Source: Marinobacter koreensis
GTDB taxonomy: Bacteria; Pseudomonadota; Gammaproteobacteria; Pseudomonadales; Oleiphilaceae
DNA: 64,000 bases
Assembly: GCF_023156285.1 (NCBI RefSeq)
Contig: NZ_JAKZAJ010000004.1
Coordinates: forward strand, 1 to 64,000
Direction of reading: 5' to 3'
Shown: positions 46,875 to 56,059 of the stretch, one piece after another
How the letters are laid out: every line of letters begins with the position of its first letter
Numbering within the stretch: position 1 is the first letter of the stretch
Notes under the pieces: generated by a model
The model's database searches: none
The model's input: the letters and a program-made list of their open reading frames with translations, nothing else
Told to the model about the DNA's origin: nothing
Made by a program: the position numbers and the translations under genes

Positions 46875-47777
46875 TCATGCCGGCTGCGGGCCGGTTGCAT
46901 AGCGCTCGACAAAGTGCCGGAGCACTGCCGCAGATTTCGCCGGTGTTTCCACCATCGGGAGGTGGCCTACCCTGGGAAACACATGCACTTCCGCGTCTGG
47001 CGTGGCCTTCTCGAACCATCGGACACACCGGGTCGGCGTGATGACATCGCGCTCTCCCCATTGGACCTGCAACGGTGGCGTGTCCGGTCCCAGGTAACGC
47101 GCCGGTGCCAGTGGATCGGCCAGCATGTCCCGGAAGATATGGCGCAGCGATTCGGTCCGTCCAAGCAGATCCGGGCCGAGCAACCCGGTCATGGCGATCC
47201 CCGACGCCGTTGGCTTGCCATTGCCCACGGTATTGAACATCCGGTAGACGCCACGCCAGTCCTGCGGAATCAATATGGCGTCACGATCGCTCTCGAACGG
47301 CGCGTTCAGGTCCGCATCGGGATGTTCGGGAATGCCCGCACTGTTGAGCAGCGTGACTGACCGGGGTGCCGGCGTCATGATGTGCGCCAGTATGGCCGCG
47401 ATGGCACCACCCATGGAGCTTCCCGCCAGGTGGATGTTGTCGGTGGGCAAATCGGCCAGCCAGTCCCTGAGGCGCCTGGCCTGGCTCTCGTAGCGATAGC
47501 TGGCATCTGGCCGGTAATCGCTTTCCCCTAACCCGGGCAGATCCGGCGCCAGTACGTGCCAGTGCCTGGGCAGGCGTTGAAGCCAGAGTGTCCAGTTTTC
47601 CTTCATGGAGGCAAAGCCGTGAATCAGCACGACTGTCGGGCGTCCGTCGCCCGCCTGTCCCCTTTCGAGGTAGACCATTTCATGGCCATCCAGGGTTGTG
47701 GTGCGTCGCCGGGCATTGAGCAGCCAGCGCTGTCCGGTGCGGGCAGCGGGCCAGAGATTCGGGGCGGGGACTCTCAT
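46875..47777 (-). CDS. Alpha/beta hydrolase
   Basis: 300 aa. The fold is visible in VVLIHGFASMKENW (HG oxyanion motif), LAPDLPGLGESDYRPDASY, the nucleophile elbow LAGSSMGGAIAA, and the late VQWGERDVITPT (acid Asp) and FPRVGHLPMVETP (His). No export signal. Probably an esterase or lipase-like enzyme; substrate unknown. It stands between the AraC gene (141 bp) and the nuclease gene (107 bp). Confidence 0.88.
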   Translation of the reverse strand: MRVPAPNLWPAARTGQRWLLNARRRTTTLDGHEMVYLERGQAGDGRPTVVLIHGFASMKENWTLWLQRLPRHWHVLAPDLPGLGESDYRPDASYRYESQARRLRDWLADLPTDNIHLAGSSMGGAIAAILAHIMTPAPRSVTLLNSAGIPEHPDADLNAPFESDRDAILIPQDWRGVYRMFNTVGNGKPTASGIAMTGLLGPDLLGRTESLRHIFRDMLADPLAPARYLGPDTPPLQVQWGERDVITPTRCVRWFEKATPDAEVHVFPRVGHLPMVETPAKSAAVLRHFVERYATGPQPA

Positions 47778-47884
47778 ACACTATCCTGACACGTTAACGG
47801 TAGTATTCAGTGTAGCGGGGGCCGGCGCAGGGACGATGGCCCAGGTGCCGGCCGCCGCGGGCACCCGGGTCATCTGCCATAGTG

Positions 47885-49645
47885 TCAGAGGCGGAGGTCG
47901 GTGATGACTGGATTGTGGTCAGAGGAACGCCAGGGGCCGTCGACCCGATCGGCGGCCACGCCCCGGTAGCCCAGCGCCGGAGGTTCGTCGGCATTGATCA
48001 GCCAGGTCGCAGCACCGACGACTCTGGCCTCCAGCCCGGGGGATGTCAGCGCATGGTCCAGAGAACCTTTGAGGCCTCTGAAACGGTAGGTGTAGTGGTC
48101 GCAGTTTCCCGGTCTGCAGGGATGGCGTTGGGCAACCTCGTTGCGGTATCCGTGCTTCCGGAAGACGGTCAGAGGCGCCTCCCGGGAGTAGCTGTTGAAG
48201 TCTCCGGTTACCAGCGTACCTACCATACCGGTTTCGGGCGCGAGCCCGTTGAGCCACTTGGTTACGGCCTCGGCCTCCCGGGTTCTCCGGTGGTTGAAGC
48301 AGCCCTGTCCATCGCTCTGGTCCCGATCGGCACCGGTGGCGTGCCGGCAGGATTTGGATTTTAAGTGAACGACAACGACCCGCAGCGATGGCTGGTCGCC
48401 GGGTCGTCGAAACGATTGCGCTACGGGTGGACGACCCCAGTCCCTGAACGGGCCGCTGTTCAGTCGGTGAGGGCGTCCCGTGGGAACCAGTCGATCAGCA
48501 CGGTAGAACAGCGCTGTCCGGATGGCATCCGAGCCGTCCTGTCCGGGGGTTCTGACGAAGTCCCAGGCGGGCCCCAGGGCACGGCCAAGCTGGTTGATCG
48601 CGCTGGCTGCCCCATACCCATCGTTCTCAAGTTCGGTCAGTGCCAGGATGTCCGCATCGGGTTGGCTCAGCGCCGTGACGAGCCGCTTCTGCTGTTGCTG
48701 AAATTCGCTTTCGGATCGTGCGCCGCGCGCGGTCGGAAAACCTCCCCCTTGTCCGTCACCATTAAAAAAGTTGTTCAGGTTCAGGGCGACAATCCGGACG
48801 GTCCTCTCGCCCGGCGGGCGCGTCGGGGGCGGGGATCTGGGATTGATCGTGGCCAGGGTGGGAGTGCCGAGAGGTTGCAGGCGCCACCGTTTGAACCGGA
48901 AATCGAGAATGCCGCCAAGATCCTTCAGTGTGTCTCCACTACGAACGGTTGCCCGGCCATGCCCGGGGTCGTCAGGCCAGGGGAGTGGCTTTGGCTGACG
49001 GACGCCACGACCGTCATCAAGCACGAGTTGTCCGTGGTGGATGTTGGCGAGTTTCCTGGCCGTCGAAGATGCGGGTGGCAGGTATTCTGTTGGTACGATG
49101 GCATCCGTGGACCCCAGGACCAACTCGCCATACCGTGCGAAGTTGTGCGTATCGAGCACGGTCATGCCGGTCGGCAGTTCAACCCGCATATTCTCGAACG
49201 CTTTGAAAGTGTCCGGATCTTCAGCCCTCAGAGTGACAGCGCCGGGCATCGTGCCATCGCGACAGACTCGCAGCGAGTCGATGTCCGCCAGTTCCGTCAG
49301 GCCATGGAATTCCCGGACGATACCGGTAACGCGAAGGCGCTTTCCGGGGGATCCGGCGCTGCGTCGCGTGTACACGAACAGAGCTTCGGAGGTGGCCGGG
49401 TCATCGTCGGTTTCGGTGTCGGCCTGCTGGAGATAGAAACCCCGGAATCCGCCAGGATTGCGGGAATCGAGCGTCAGGATGCCCTCGACGGTGACGCGCT
49501 TTCCTTCGAGTGGAGAACGGGGCCCTGATCCCTGGACGGCATGGATGGGAGTGAACTGGTCACCACACGGGGTGGTTGCGGCAAGGACGGCGGATGTCCC
49601 GGGGAAGATCAGGCACGCGGCGACCAGTACACGGTAAAACAGCAT
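47885..49645 (-). CDS. Secreted endonuclease/exonuclease/phosphatase-family nuclease (ExeM/NucH-like)
   Basis: 586 aa from ATG 49645. The signal peptide (residues 1-24, ending AVLAA) indicates export. An OB-like N-domain (RVTVEGILTLDSRNPGGFRGFYLQQ) is followed by the nuclease domain from about 290: LNLNNFFNGDG, LTELENDGYG, the catalytic VTGDFNSYSREAPL, and SLDHALTSPG with the DH pair. ExeM/NucH enzymes degrade extracellular DNA in a metal-dependent manner, which helps in phosphate gain and biofilm turnover. The WYL regulator gene is 10 bp upstream on the same strand. Confidence 0.88.
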   Translation of the reverse strand: MLFYRVLVAACLIFPGTSAVLAATTPCGDQFTPIHAVQGSGPRSPLEGKRVTVEGILTLDSRNPGGFRGFYLQQADTETDDDPATSEALFVYTRRSAGSPGKRLRVTGIVREFHGLTELADIDSLRVCRDGTMPGAVTLRAEDPDTFKAFENMRVELPTGMTVLDTHNFARYGELVLGSTDAIVPTEYLPPASSTARKLANIHHGQLVLDDGRGVRQPKPLPWPDDPGHGRATVRSGDTLKDLGGILDFRFKRWRLQPLGTPTLATINPRSPPPTRPPGERTVRIVALNLNNFFNGDGQGGGFPTARGARSESEFQQQQKRLVTALSQPDADILALTELENDGYGAASAINQLGRALGPAWDFVRTPGQDGSDAIRTALFYRADRLVPTGRPHRLNSGPFRDWGRPPVAQSFRRPGDQPSLRVVVVHLKSKSCRHATGADRDQSDGQGCFNHRRTREAEAVTKWLNGLAPETGMVGTLVTGDFNSYSREAPLTVFRKHGYRNEVAQRHPCRPGNCDHYTYRFRGLKGSLDHALTSPGLEARVVGAATWLINADEPPALGYRGVAADRVDGPWRSSDHNPVITDLRL

Positions 49646-49655
49646 CGCGGGCCGG

Positions 49656-50558
49656 TCAGCAGAGACCCGCGACTGCCTTGAGCGCCCTTTCCCGGCGACT
49701 GCCGAAGCCAAGCTGATCCGGATTGGCCAGTTCCAGTTGCTGGATCAATGGGTCCGGATGCTGATTATCAAAGGCAATGCCCAGTTGCGTCAGAACATAG
49801 GGCGCCAGTGCGGCGCGGGTCCGGATTTCCAGGCGCCCACCGGTCATTCCGTAATCCCGGGCTATGATCTCTCTCTGCGGTGCTGTCAGCCGCTGATCCG
49901 GGGTGACGAGGAGCACGACCTGACGGTTCCAGTCCTCATCCTGGTCTCGAGTATGTCTGGCGCGCTGGCGCAGGGCTTCCGGTGCCTTGCGGAAGCGGGT
50001 CAGGGCAAAATCCCGGAATTCACGATTGGAGTCGCACCAGGCGCGCAGGTGCCAGTTGGCGCCATTACACACCAGGGTATGGGGCTCTATGATGCTTTCG
50101 ACCGGTTCGGGCCGGCTCAGGGACGTATAGCTGGCTCTCAGGCGACGCCCATTGCGGGTAGCAGTGACCACCGCCCGCATGGTGTCGGGTGAGATGGCCT
50201 GGCTCGGGGCCTGGACCACGTGACTGTCAGGCAACCCGATATTGAGCGCGTCCACGGTGTGGCTGAGAGTTTGCTGGCGCGCCAGCAAATCCACATACTC
50301 ACTGACCTGGCCACTGGTGACCACCGGCTGGAAATCCGGTGCAGGGACATATCCCTTGAGGTGGCGGTCATACACCAGATTGCCTGGCGCAAGCTCGCGC
50401 AGGTAGGTGTTGATGTCCTTTGACGCCTGCTGGCGGCCAATTCCAAAACCGTGGCAGATGTGATTGGTGGTCAGCCGACCTTCCCAGTAAGCGACGGTTT
50501 CGATCAGTCGATATCGAAGCAGCAGATCCCAGCGGATGGGCCAGTCCGTTTTTTTCAT
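49656..50558 (-). CDS. WYL-domain transcriptional regulator
   Basis: 300 aa. N-terminal winged HTH (TNHICHGFGIGRQQASKDINTYLREL), central WYL domain (GANWHLRAWCDSNREFRDFALTRFRKA, which carries the WHLRAWC variant of the WYL motif), and a C-terminal extension (TPDQRLTAPQREIIARDYGM). WYL proteins sense nucleotide or nucleic-acid ligands, often DNA damage signals. It lies 10 bp upstream of the nuclease gene, so they probably share a transcript and the regulator may control it. Confidence 0.85.
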   Translation of the reverse strand: MKKTDWPIRWDLLLRYRLIETVAYWEGRLTTNHICHGFGIGRQQASKDINTYLRELAPGNLVYDRHLKGYVPAPDFQPVVTSGQVSEYVDLLARQQTLSHTVDALNIGLPDSHVVQAPSQAISPDTMRAVVTATRNGRRLRASYTSLSRPEPVESIIEPHTLVCNGANWHLRAWCDSNREFRDFALTRFRKAPEALRQRARHTRDQDEDWNRQVVLLVTPDQRLTAPQREIIARDYGMTGGRLEIRTRAALAPYVLTQLGIAFDNQHPDPLIQQLELANPDQLGFGSRRERALKAVAGLC

Positions 50559-50819
50559 ATCCAGGGTGCTCGTTGGAATCGTTTGAAAACGTGAATTTAT
50601 GGTACCTGCTCGCGGAGTTCGGGTCTGTTACGGCCCATTAATAATGTAAAATCTTGTAAAAGCAATCTCCGTGCACGAAAGCCTTCCCGTATCGGCAATT
50701 GCCTAGTGGTGCGTCCGTCCGCTTGCTGTTCTAATGCCGTGCCCGGCAATTCCGGGTTCCCGCTGCTATCTTGTCCATATTCGACTGTTCCCGTAACACG
50801 TGTCCTGGAGCCCGTTGTC

Positions 50820-52103
50820 ATGACCCGTATGGTCGCTTCCCTGTCTGCTCTGATTCTGAGCATTGTGCTTCTGGTAAGCGGCAACGCTTTTCTGATGACC
50901 CTGCTGGGCATCCGCCTGAGCATTGAGCAGGTTCCACCCGATGTCATTGGCTGGGTGCTGGTCTGTTATTCCATCGGGTTTGTGCTGGGCACGCTTTACG
51001 TACACCGCATCATTGGCCGGGTGGGCCATATTCGGGCCTTCGCCGCCCTGGCAGCATTGGCGGCTATCGTTTCCCTGATGTACCCCATGGCCGTATCCAC
51101 CGTCTTCTGGGCGGTTTTGCGGGTCCTGTCCGGATTTACCGTCGCCGGTGTACTGGTGGTCATTGAAAGCTGGTTTTCCAGCCGTGCCACCAACGCCAAT
51201 CGGGGTGCCCTGTTCGCCGTCTATCAGATCGTCTTCTATCTTTCGGCCGCCAGCGGACAGTTGCTGGTGAACGTCGGTGATCCGGCCAATTTCATGCCTT
51301 TTTCCCTGGCCGCCATTCTGTTGACCCTCGCGCTGGTGCCCCTGTCCCTGACCCGTATGGAGGCTCCGGCTATTGAGCAGGTCAGTCGCCTCTCTTTCTT
51401 CGTTCTCGCGCGGGAATCCTTTACCGGCGTAGCGGGTGCCCTGATCTGCGGCATCCTGATTGGCGGCTTTTATGCCCTCGGCCCGGTCTACGCCACGCTC
51501 ACCGGGCTCGATGTCGCCCGTACATCCACATTCATGGCCAGCGCCATTGTGGCGGCCATGATTCTGGCCTGGCCGCTGGGCCGGCTCTGTGACCTTTTCG
51601 ATCGTCGGCGCGTGATGTTCTGGGTAGCGCTGACGGGCGCGGCCGCTGCCGGGGCGGTCGGCCTGCTCGGTGCACTGAACCTGTGGGTTCTGACCCTGCT
51701 GGTCGGTGTATTTACCGGCCTGTCGGCAACGGTCTACCCGATTGCCGTGGCGATCACCAATGACCGGATGGAAAGTTCCCGGATCGTGTCCGCCAGCGCG
51801 ACGCTCCTGTTGAGCTATGGTGTTGGCAGTGTCATTGGTCCCATCGTCCTTGCCGAACTGATCGGTCTGATCGGTCCCCGTGGGCTGTTCCTGGGCGATG
51901 CCGCCGTTCTGGTCCTGCTGGCGGTGATCACCAGCTACCGCATCAGCCATACAGAGGATGTTGCTGTTGCCGATCAGGAGCATTTCGTACCGGCCATGCC
52001 GGAGTCCTCACCCGTTCTCACCGAGCTCGACCCACGTAACGAGGATTTCCATCAGTCTCCGGAAGCCCACACCATGGCGCAAGAGGCCGAGCAGGCCAGA
52101 TAA
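50820..52103 (+). CDS. MFS transporter, YcaD-like
   Basis: 427 aa from ATG 50820, with CCTGGAG upstream; the longer frame has no ribosome site. Twelve membrane helices, with VIGWVLVCYSIGFVLGTLYVHRIIGRVGHIRAFA and VLRVLSGFTVAGVLVVIESWFSSRA typical of the YcaD branch. The C-terminal cytoplasmic tail (FVPAMPESSPVLTELDPRNED) is also usual there. Substrate unknown. Divergent from the WYL regulator across 261 bp. Confidence 0.85.
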   Translation: MTRMVASLSALILSIVLLVSGNAFLMTLLGIRLSIEQVPPDVIGWVLVCYSIGFVLGTLYVHRIIGRVGHIRAFAALAALAAIVSLMYPMAVSTVFWAVLRVLSGFTVAGVLVVIESWFSSRATNANRGALFAVYQIVFYLSAASGQLLVNVGDPANFMPFSLAAILLTLALVPLSLTRMEAPAIEQVSRLSFFVLARESFTGVAGALICGILIGGFYALGPVYATLTGLDVARTSTFMASAIVAAMILAWPLGRLCDLFDRRRVMFWVALTGAAAAGAVGLLGALNLWVLTLLVGVFTGLSATVYPIAVAITNDRMESSRIVSASATLLLSYGVGSVIGPIVLAELIGLIGPRGLFLGDAAVLVLLAVITSYRISHTEDVAVADQEHFVPAMPESSPVLTELDPRNEDFHQSPEAHTMAQEAEQAR

Positions 52104-52254
52104 CCGGATCGTAAGGTGATATTTTTGCATTGGCATCTGTTTTTTTCTCAATGGTTAGCATACTATTGGTAGCTATCTGATAATGTAAGCATAGGCTTTG
52201 TTGCGGAGCGGTCCGCAGTGACAGTCATTTCCTCTCGGAAAGGAGCGATAGTTC
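52104..52254. promoter_or_regulatory. AT-rich promoter region of the marR-efflux unit
   Basis: Markedly AT-rich compared with the flanks, with TTTTTTTCTC, TAGCATACTAT and GGTAGCTATCTGATAATG. The partly symmetric AT-rich tracts could hold an operator of the MarR protein, but no clean palindrome was found. A good GGAAAGGAG site precedes the MarR start. Confidence 0.35.
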
Positions 52255-52683
52255 ATGAGAGAACAGTTTCCATTCGCGGTGGCACGGGTTACACGTCGCT
52301 GGCGCAAAATGCTGGATGAGCGCTTGAAGGATCTGGGCGTTACCCAGGCTCGCTGGAGCACCATGGTCTACCTGCAGCAGGGTGGTGAAGGCCTGACGCA
52401 GAGAGAACTGGCCAGCTTGATGGCCATCGAGAACCCGACGCTCGTGCGTCTGCTCGATAGCCTGGAACAGCAGGGGCTGATCGAGCGCCGTCCCTGCCCC
52501 AACGATCGTCGGGCCCGGCGTCTGCACCTGACCGATGCCGGACGTTCCTTTATGGACGATCTGTCCGAGCGGGCGGCGAGGTTGCGTGAGGAAATGCTTG
52601 ATGGCGTCAGCGATGAGGACATCGAGGTCAGTCTGCGCGTTTTCCACAAGATCATGGAAAATGCGGAAAAGCAGAGATCATAA
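52255..52683 (+). CDS. MarR family transcriptional regulator
   Basis: 142 aa. Winged helix with LKDLGVTQARWSTMVYLQQGGEGLTQRELASLMAIENPTLVRLLDSLEQQGLIERRPCPNDRRARRLHLTDAGR, the full MarR core including the DDRRA-type wing. GGAAAGGAG precedes the start. It likely represses the efflux gene directly downstream, which lies in the same reading frame after its TAA. Confidence 0.92.
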   Translation: MREQFPFAVARVTRRWRKMLDERLKDLGVTQARWSTMVYLQQGGEGLTQRELASLMAIENPTLVRLLDSLEQQGLIERRPCPNDRRARRLHLTDAGRSFMDDLSERAARLREEMLDGVSDEDIEVSLRVFHKIMENAEKQRS

Positions 52684-52695
52684 CGGAGTCCGGAC

Positions 52696-54087
52696 CTGTC
52701 CGATAATACGGTAGAGGGGCTCCGAGCCCGATACGGCGAACGCTGGCGCTGGCTGGCGGTGATCACGGTGATGCTGGGCACCATGGCGACGGTGCTCAGT
52801 GCAACCGTCGTCAATGTGGCGCTGCACGACATCATGGTCGAATTCGGCATCCGCCAGGGACAGGTGCACTGGCTGGCCACCGGGTTTATCGCCGCCATGA
52901 CCACCACCATGCTGGCGTCGTCCTGGCTGCTGGACCATTTTGGCGTCCGCAAAACCCTGGCCGCGGCCATGACTGTGTTTACGGCCATATCCGTTGCCGG
53001 CGGTTTCGCCGATTCACCGTCCCAGCTGATCGCCGCCCGCGTGGGCCAGGGGGCGATGGCCGGGTTGATGCAGCCCATGGGCATGTACCTGGTGTTCCGG
53101 ATATTCCCCCGGGATCGCCGGGGCCAGGCGATGGGTATCTACGGCACGGGCGTGATCCTGGCGCCCGCCCTCGGACCGGTGTTGGGTGGGTTCCTGGTGG
53201 ATGAGATGAACTGGCGCTATGTCATGTTCGCACCTGCCCCGGTGACGCTCATCGGTGTGGTGATGGCATGGCGTTTTCTGCCGCTCCCGCCTTCCCGTCC
53301 GGAACCCTACCGATTCGATACGCCGGGGCTGCTGCTCCTGGGTGCCACCATCGGGCTGGCTCTGGATACCCTGAACCGCCTGCAGGAGCTTGCGGGGCAG
53401 GAGTGGCGGATCGGGGTTCAGGCCATTGTCGTGCTGGTGCTGCTGACGCTCTTCGTGATTCGGGAGCGATCGACCCGGCACCCGCTGGTCAATCTGGCCC
53501 TGTTACGTATGCCCTCCTTCCGCAATGCCAATCTGGGCGCCATGGCACTCGGGCTCGCGCTGTTCGGGTCGACCTATCTGGTGCCCCTGTTTGTCCAGAC
53601 GTCGCTGGCCTTCTCCGCCACGGAAGCCGGACTGCTGATGCTGCCCGCAGGCATCGTTCTGGGGATGACCTTTCCACTGGCCGGTCGGCTGGCGGACCGG
53701 CAGAGTGCCCGCAGCCTCGTGGTTTTCGGGATCGTGATGTTTGCCATCTCGGCGACGCTGTTCGCCATCTCCGACAAGAGTCTGGCGTTTGGCTGGCTGG
53801 CGTTCTGGACCATCCTCGGCCGCATCGGTATCGGATTCATGTTGCCGGCGCTGTCGACCGGCGCCCTGAATCCCCTGGCGCCGGAACAGCTGGGTGCAGC
53901 GTCCAGTACCATCAATTTCACCCGGCAACTCGGTGGCGCGTTCGGGGTGAACATCGTTGCGTTGACGGTAGAGTTCGGCGAGCACAGCGATGGCCTGCCC
54001 ACCATTGATGCCTTCCACAATGCCTGGTGGCTGGTCGCGGCTTTCGTCGCGCTCGCGGTGATTCCGGTCTGGCGAATGCGCGCCTAG
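52696..54087 (+). CDS. DHA2-type MFS efflux transporter, probable CTG start
   Basis: 463 aa if started at CTG 52696, the only initiator-like codon between the MarR stop and the first helix; GGAG lies 7 nt before it. A GTG at 52759 would remove ERWRWLAV, residues that look like part of the family N-terminus. Fourteen membrane helices; motif C-like GTGVILAPALGPVLGGFLVD and DHFGVRKTLA support the drug:H+ antiporter-2 family (EmrB-like). It should export drugs or toxic organics under MarR control. It is in frame with marR, separated by one TAA and four codons. Confidence 0.88.
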   Translation: MSDNTVEGLRARYGERWRWLAVITVMLGTMATVLSATVVNVALHDIMVEFGIRQGQVHWLATGFIAAMTTTMLASSWLLDHFGVRKTLAAAMTVFTAISVAGGFADSPSQLIAARVGQGAMAGLMQPMGMYLVFRIFPRDRRGQAMGIYGTGVILAPALGPVLGGFLVDEMNWRYVMFAPAPVTLIGVVMAWRFLPLPPSRPEPYRFDTPGLLLLGATIGLALDTLNRLQELAGQEWRIGVQAIVVLVLLTLFVIRERSTRHPLVNLALLRMPSFRNANLGAMALGLALFGSTYLVPLFVQTSLAFSATEAGLLMLPAGIVLGMTFPLAGRLADRQSARSLVVFGIVMFAISATLFAISDKSLAFGWLAFWTILGRIGIGFMLPALSTGALNPLAPEQLGAASSTINFTRQLGGAFGVNIVALTVEFGEHSDGLPTIDAFHNAWWLVAAFVALAVIPVWRMRA

Positions 54088-54130
54088 TTCGGTTGCGCGC
54101 GGAAGGGTAATTGGCTAGGATAGCGCTTCC

Positions 54131-54310
54131 TTCAGGGGAGTAGCCTCCGTGCCGTCGAATATCGCCGGCCGGACGATGGTCAACACACTTGGGGCTCAAT
54201 CTCCATGGCCATCGTGTCTCGCATTGCATCGGTGCGGGTCTGGCAAGACCTGAGGCAGATCACCTCCAAAGGGCGGAAGGTGAGCTGTCTCATGTCTGAC
54301 TTTCCGCCCT
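54131..54310 (+). ncRNA. yybP-ykoY manganese riboswitch
   Basis: The diagnostic AGGGGAGTAGCC (54134-54145) and the later GGCAAGACC (54242-54250) are present at aptamer-like spacing, directly upstream of a GDT1/MneA-type gene, the usual target of this class. Downstream the hairpin AGGGCGGAAGG/CTTTCCGCCCT (54270-54280 with 54300-54310) ends next to the GGAG ribosome site, so it may control translation. Mn2+ should switch on expression. Confidence 0.8.
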
Positions 54311-54325
54311 GGAGCTGTAATCCTC

Positions 54326-54895
54326 ATGGACGCATTCCTCGCCTCGACGGCCGCCGTCGCGATTGCCGAAATCGGTGACAAGACCCAACTGCTGTCTCTG
54401 TTCCTGGTCGCCCGCTACGCCACCCGGCTGCCGATCATTCTGGGCATTCTGATCTCCACCATTCTCAATCATGCCCTTTCCGCATGGTTTGGCGCCTGGG
54501 TTGCAAAGTGGATTCCCGAGGCGTGGCTGCCCTGGATACTGGCAGTGAGTTTCGTTGCTATTGCACTGTGGCTGCTGGTGCCGGACAAGGACGACAGCGA
54601 AGACTCCAAATTCCTGGGCATGGGCGCTTTCATGGCCACCACCATCATGTTCTTCCTGGCGGAGATCGGCGACAAGACCCAGGTCGCAACCGTGGTCCTG
54701 GCGGCCAAATTCGATGCGACATTATGGGTTATCATGGGGACCACCGTGGGGATGTTGCTGGCCAACATACCGGTTATCATGGCGGGGCGCTGGCTGATGG
54801 AGCGAATGCCGCTGGCAACCGCACGAATCAGTGCCAGTATCCTGTTTGCAATCCTGGCGGTGGTCACAGTCTGGACCACCGTGATGAACTCCTGA
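54326..54895 (+). CDS. TMEM165/GDT1 family (UPF0016) manganese exporter
   Basis: 189 aa, six membrane helices in two repeats. Each repeat carries the family signature E-x-G-D-K-[TS]: AEIGDKTQLLSLFLV (about 15-29) and AEIGDKTQVATVVL (about 112-125). Bacterial homologues such as Vibrio MneA export Mn2+. The riboswitch upstream supports this. It starts at ATG 54326 with GGAG 11 nt before. Confidence 0.94.
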   Translation: MDAFLASTAAVAIAEIGDKTQLLSLFLVARYATRLPIILGILISTILNHALSAWFGAWVAKWIPEAWLPWILAVSFVAIALWLLVPDKDDSEDSKFLGMGAFMATTIMFFLAEIGDKTQVATVVLAAKFDATLWVIMGTTVGMLLANIPVIMAGRWLMERMPLATARISASILFAILAVVTVWTTVMNS

Positions 54896-54945
54896 GCACG
54901 CCCGCTGTCACGGGATGCGAGAACGAGAGATTTCGGAACGACATT

Positions 54946-56013
54946 ATGCAGTTTGGACTTTTCTGGAAATGCCTGGTCTTTCTGGTGCTGGTATCGCCGC
55001 TGGCCTATGCCGCGCCCTCCAAGGAGCAACAGCAGGAGCAGGATGCTGCGTCGGCCCAGTCCGAACCGGATCGCACACCTCGGGTGCCAACGTTCCGCAT
55101 TCACGGCGATCTCGCCGGCCACCTGCAGTCGTTCAAGACGCATTATGAGGATACCTTCGCGTCCATCGGCAGCCGCCTGGCGCTGGGCTACCTGGAGCTG
55201 GTCAAGGCGAATCCGGGCGTGGATCCCTGGCTGCCCGGTGAAGGGACCACTATTACGCTACCGCGCCAGTATGTGATTCCGGACGACTTCCACCGTAAAG
55301 GGATCGTGATCAATCTGGCGGAATACCGGCTCTACTATTTCACCGACAAAGGTGACGTGCAGGTCTATCCGGTGGGGGTGGGCACCGACGAGAATCCCTC
55401 CCCGCTGACCGATGCCAAGGTCACCATGCCCCTGGAGTCGCCCGCCTGGTATCCGCCCAAGAGCATTCGTGCGGCCGCCGAGGCGTCCGGCGGGTATCTG
55501 CCCAAGATGATCCCGCCCGGACCGGATAACCCGCTGGGTACCCACGCATTGCTGCTCAGTGAGAAGGGTTACCTGATTCACGGTACCAACAAGAAGTTCG
55601 GCGTGGGTACGCCAGTCAGCCATGGTTGCTTCCGGATGTACAACGAGGACATTTCCCGCTTTGTCTATCAGGTGGACAAGGGCACACCGGTCCAGATCGT
55701 GCGTGACCCCGTCAAGATCGGTATGTCGGAAGGCGAGGTCTGGCTGGAAGTGCACCGCCCGCACGAAAAATACCCCCAGGACGAGCGGGATCAGCTCTGG
55801 CAGAAAGTCACCGAGGAAGTCGAGGCATTCCGGAAAAGGCATCCCGGCGTAGAGATGAAGCGGCGGGCCATTGAGTTGGCGGTAGACGAGGCATCCGGTA
55901 TTCCGACCATGATTGGTGAGCAGGTCGCCCGTATGGCGGCGGATGACACGTCGGAGGAAAAGACGCCGAAGAAGGCGAAAAAATCCGAAAGCGGGCCTGA
56001 ACTCTATTTTTGA
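54946..56013 (+). CDS. L,D-transpeptidase (ErfK/YbiS type)
   Basis: 355 aa from ATG 54946; the longer frame is a shadow of the GDT1 gene. Signal peptide (1-23, LAYA). A LysM-like segment follows (LGYLELVKANPGVDPWLPGEGTTITLP, about 80-105), then the YkuD catalytic domain (about 115-260) with YLIHGTNKKFGVGTPVSHGCFRMYNEDI holding the His and catalytic Cys. It crosslinks peptidoglycan or attaches an outer-membrane lipoprotein in the periplasm. A lysine-rich tail ends the protein. Lies 50 bp after the GDT1 gene and may be co-transcribed. Confidence 0.9.
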   Translation: MQFGLFWKCLVFLVLVSPLAYAAPSKEQQQEQDAASAQSEPDRTPRVPTFRIHGDLAGHLQSFKTHYEDTFASIGSRLALGYLELVKANPGVDPWLPGEGTTITLPRQYVIPDDFHRKGIVINLAEYRLYYFTDKGDVQVYPVGVGTDENPSPLTDAKVTMPLESPAWYPPKSIRAAAEASGGYLPKMIPPGPDNPLGTHALLLSEKGYLIHGTNKKFGVGTPVSHGCFRMYNEDISRFVYQVDKGTPVQIVRDPVKIGMSEGEVWLEVHRPHEKYPQDERDQLWQKVTEEVEAFRKRHPGVEMKRRAIELAVDEASGIPTMIGEQVARMAADDTSEEKTPKKAKKSESGPELYF

Positions 56014-56059
56014 GGCCCGGTGCGGGTGACGGACACAATAACGATAACGAGGAGAATCC

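Noticed and set aside
48365..49528. 387-codon plus-strand open frame
   Set aside because: Antisense to the secreted nuclease gene, whose motifs and signal peptide are clear.
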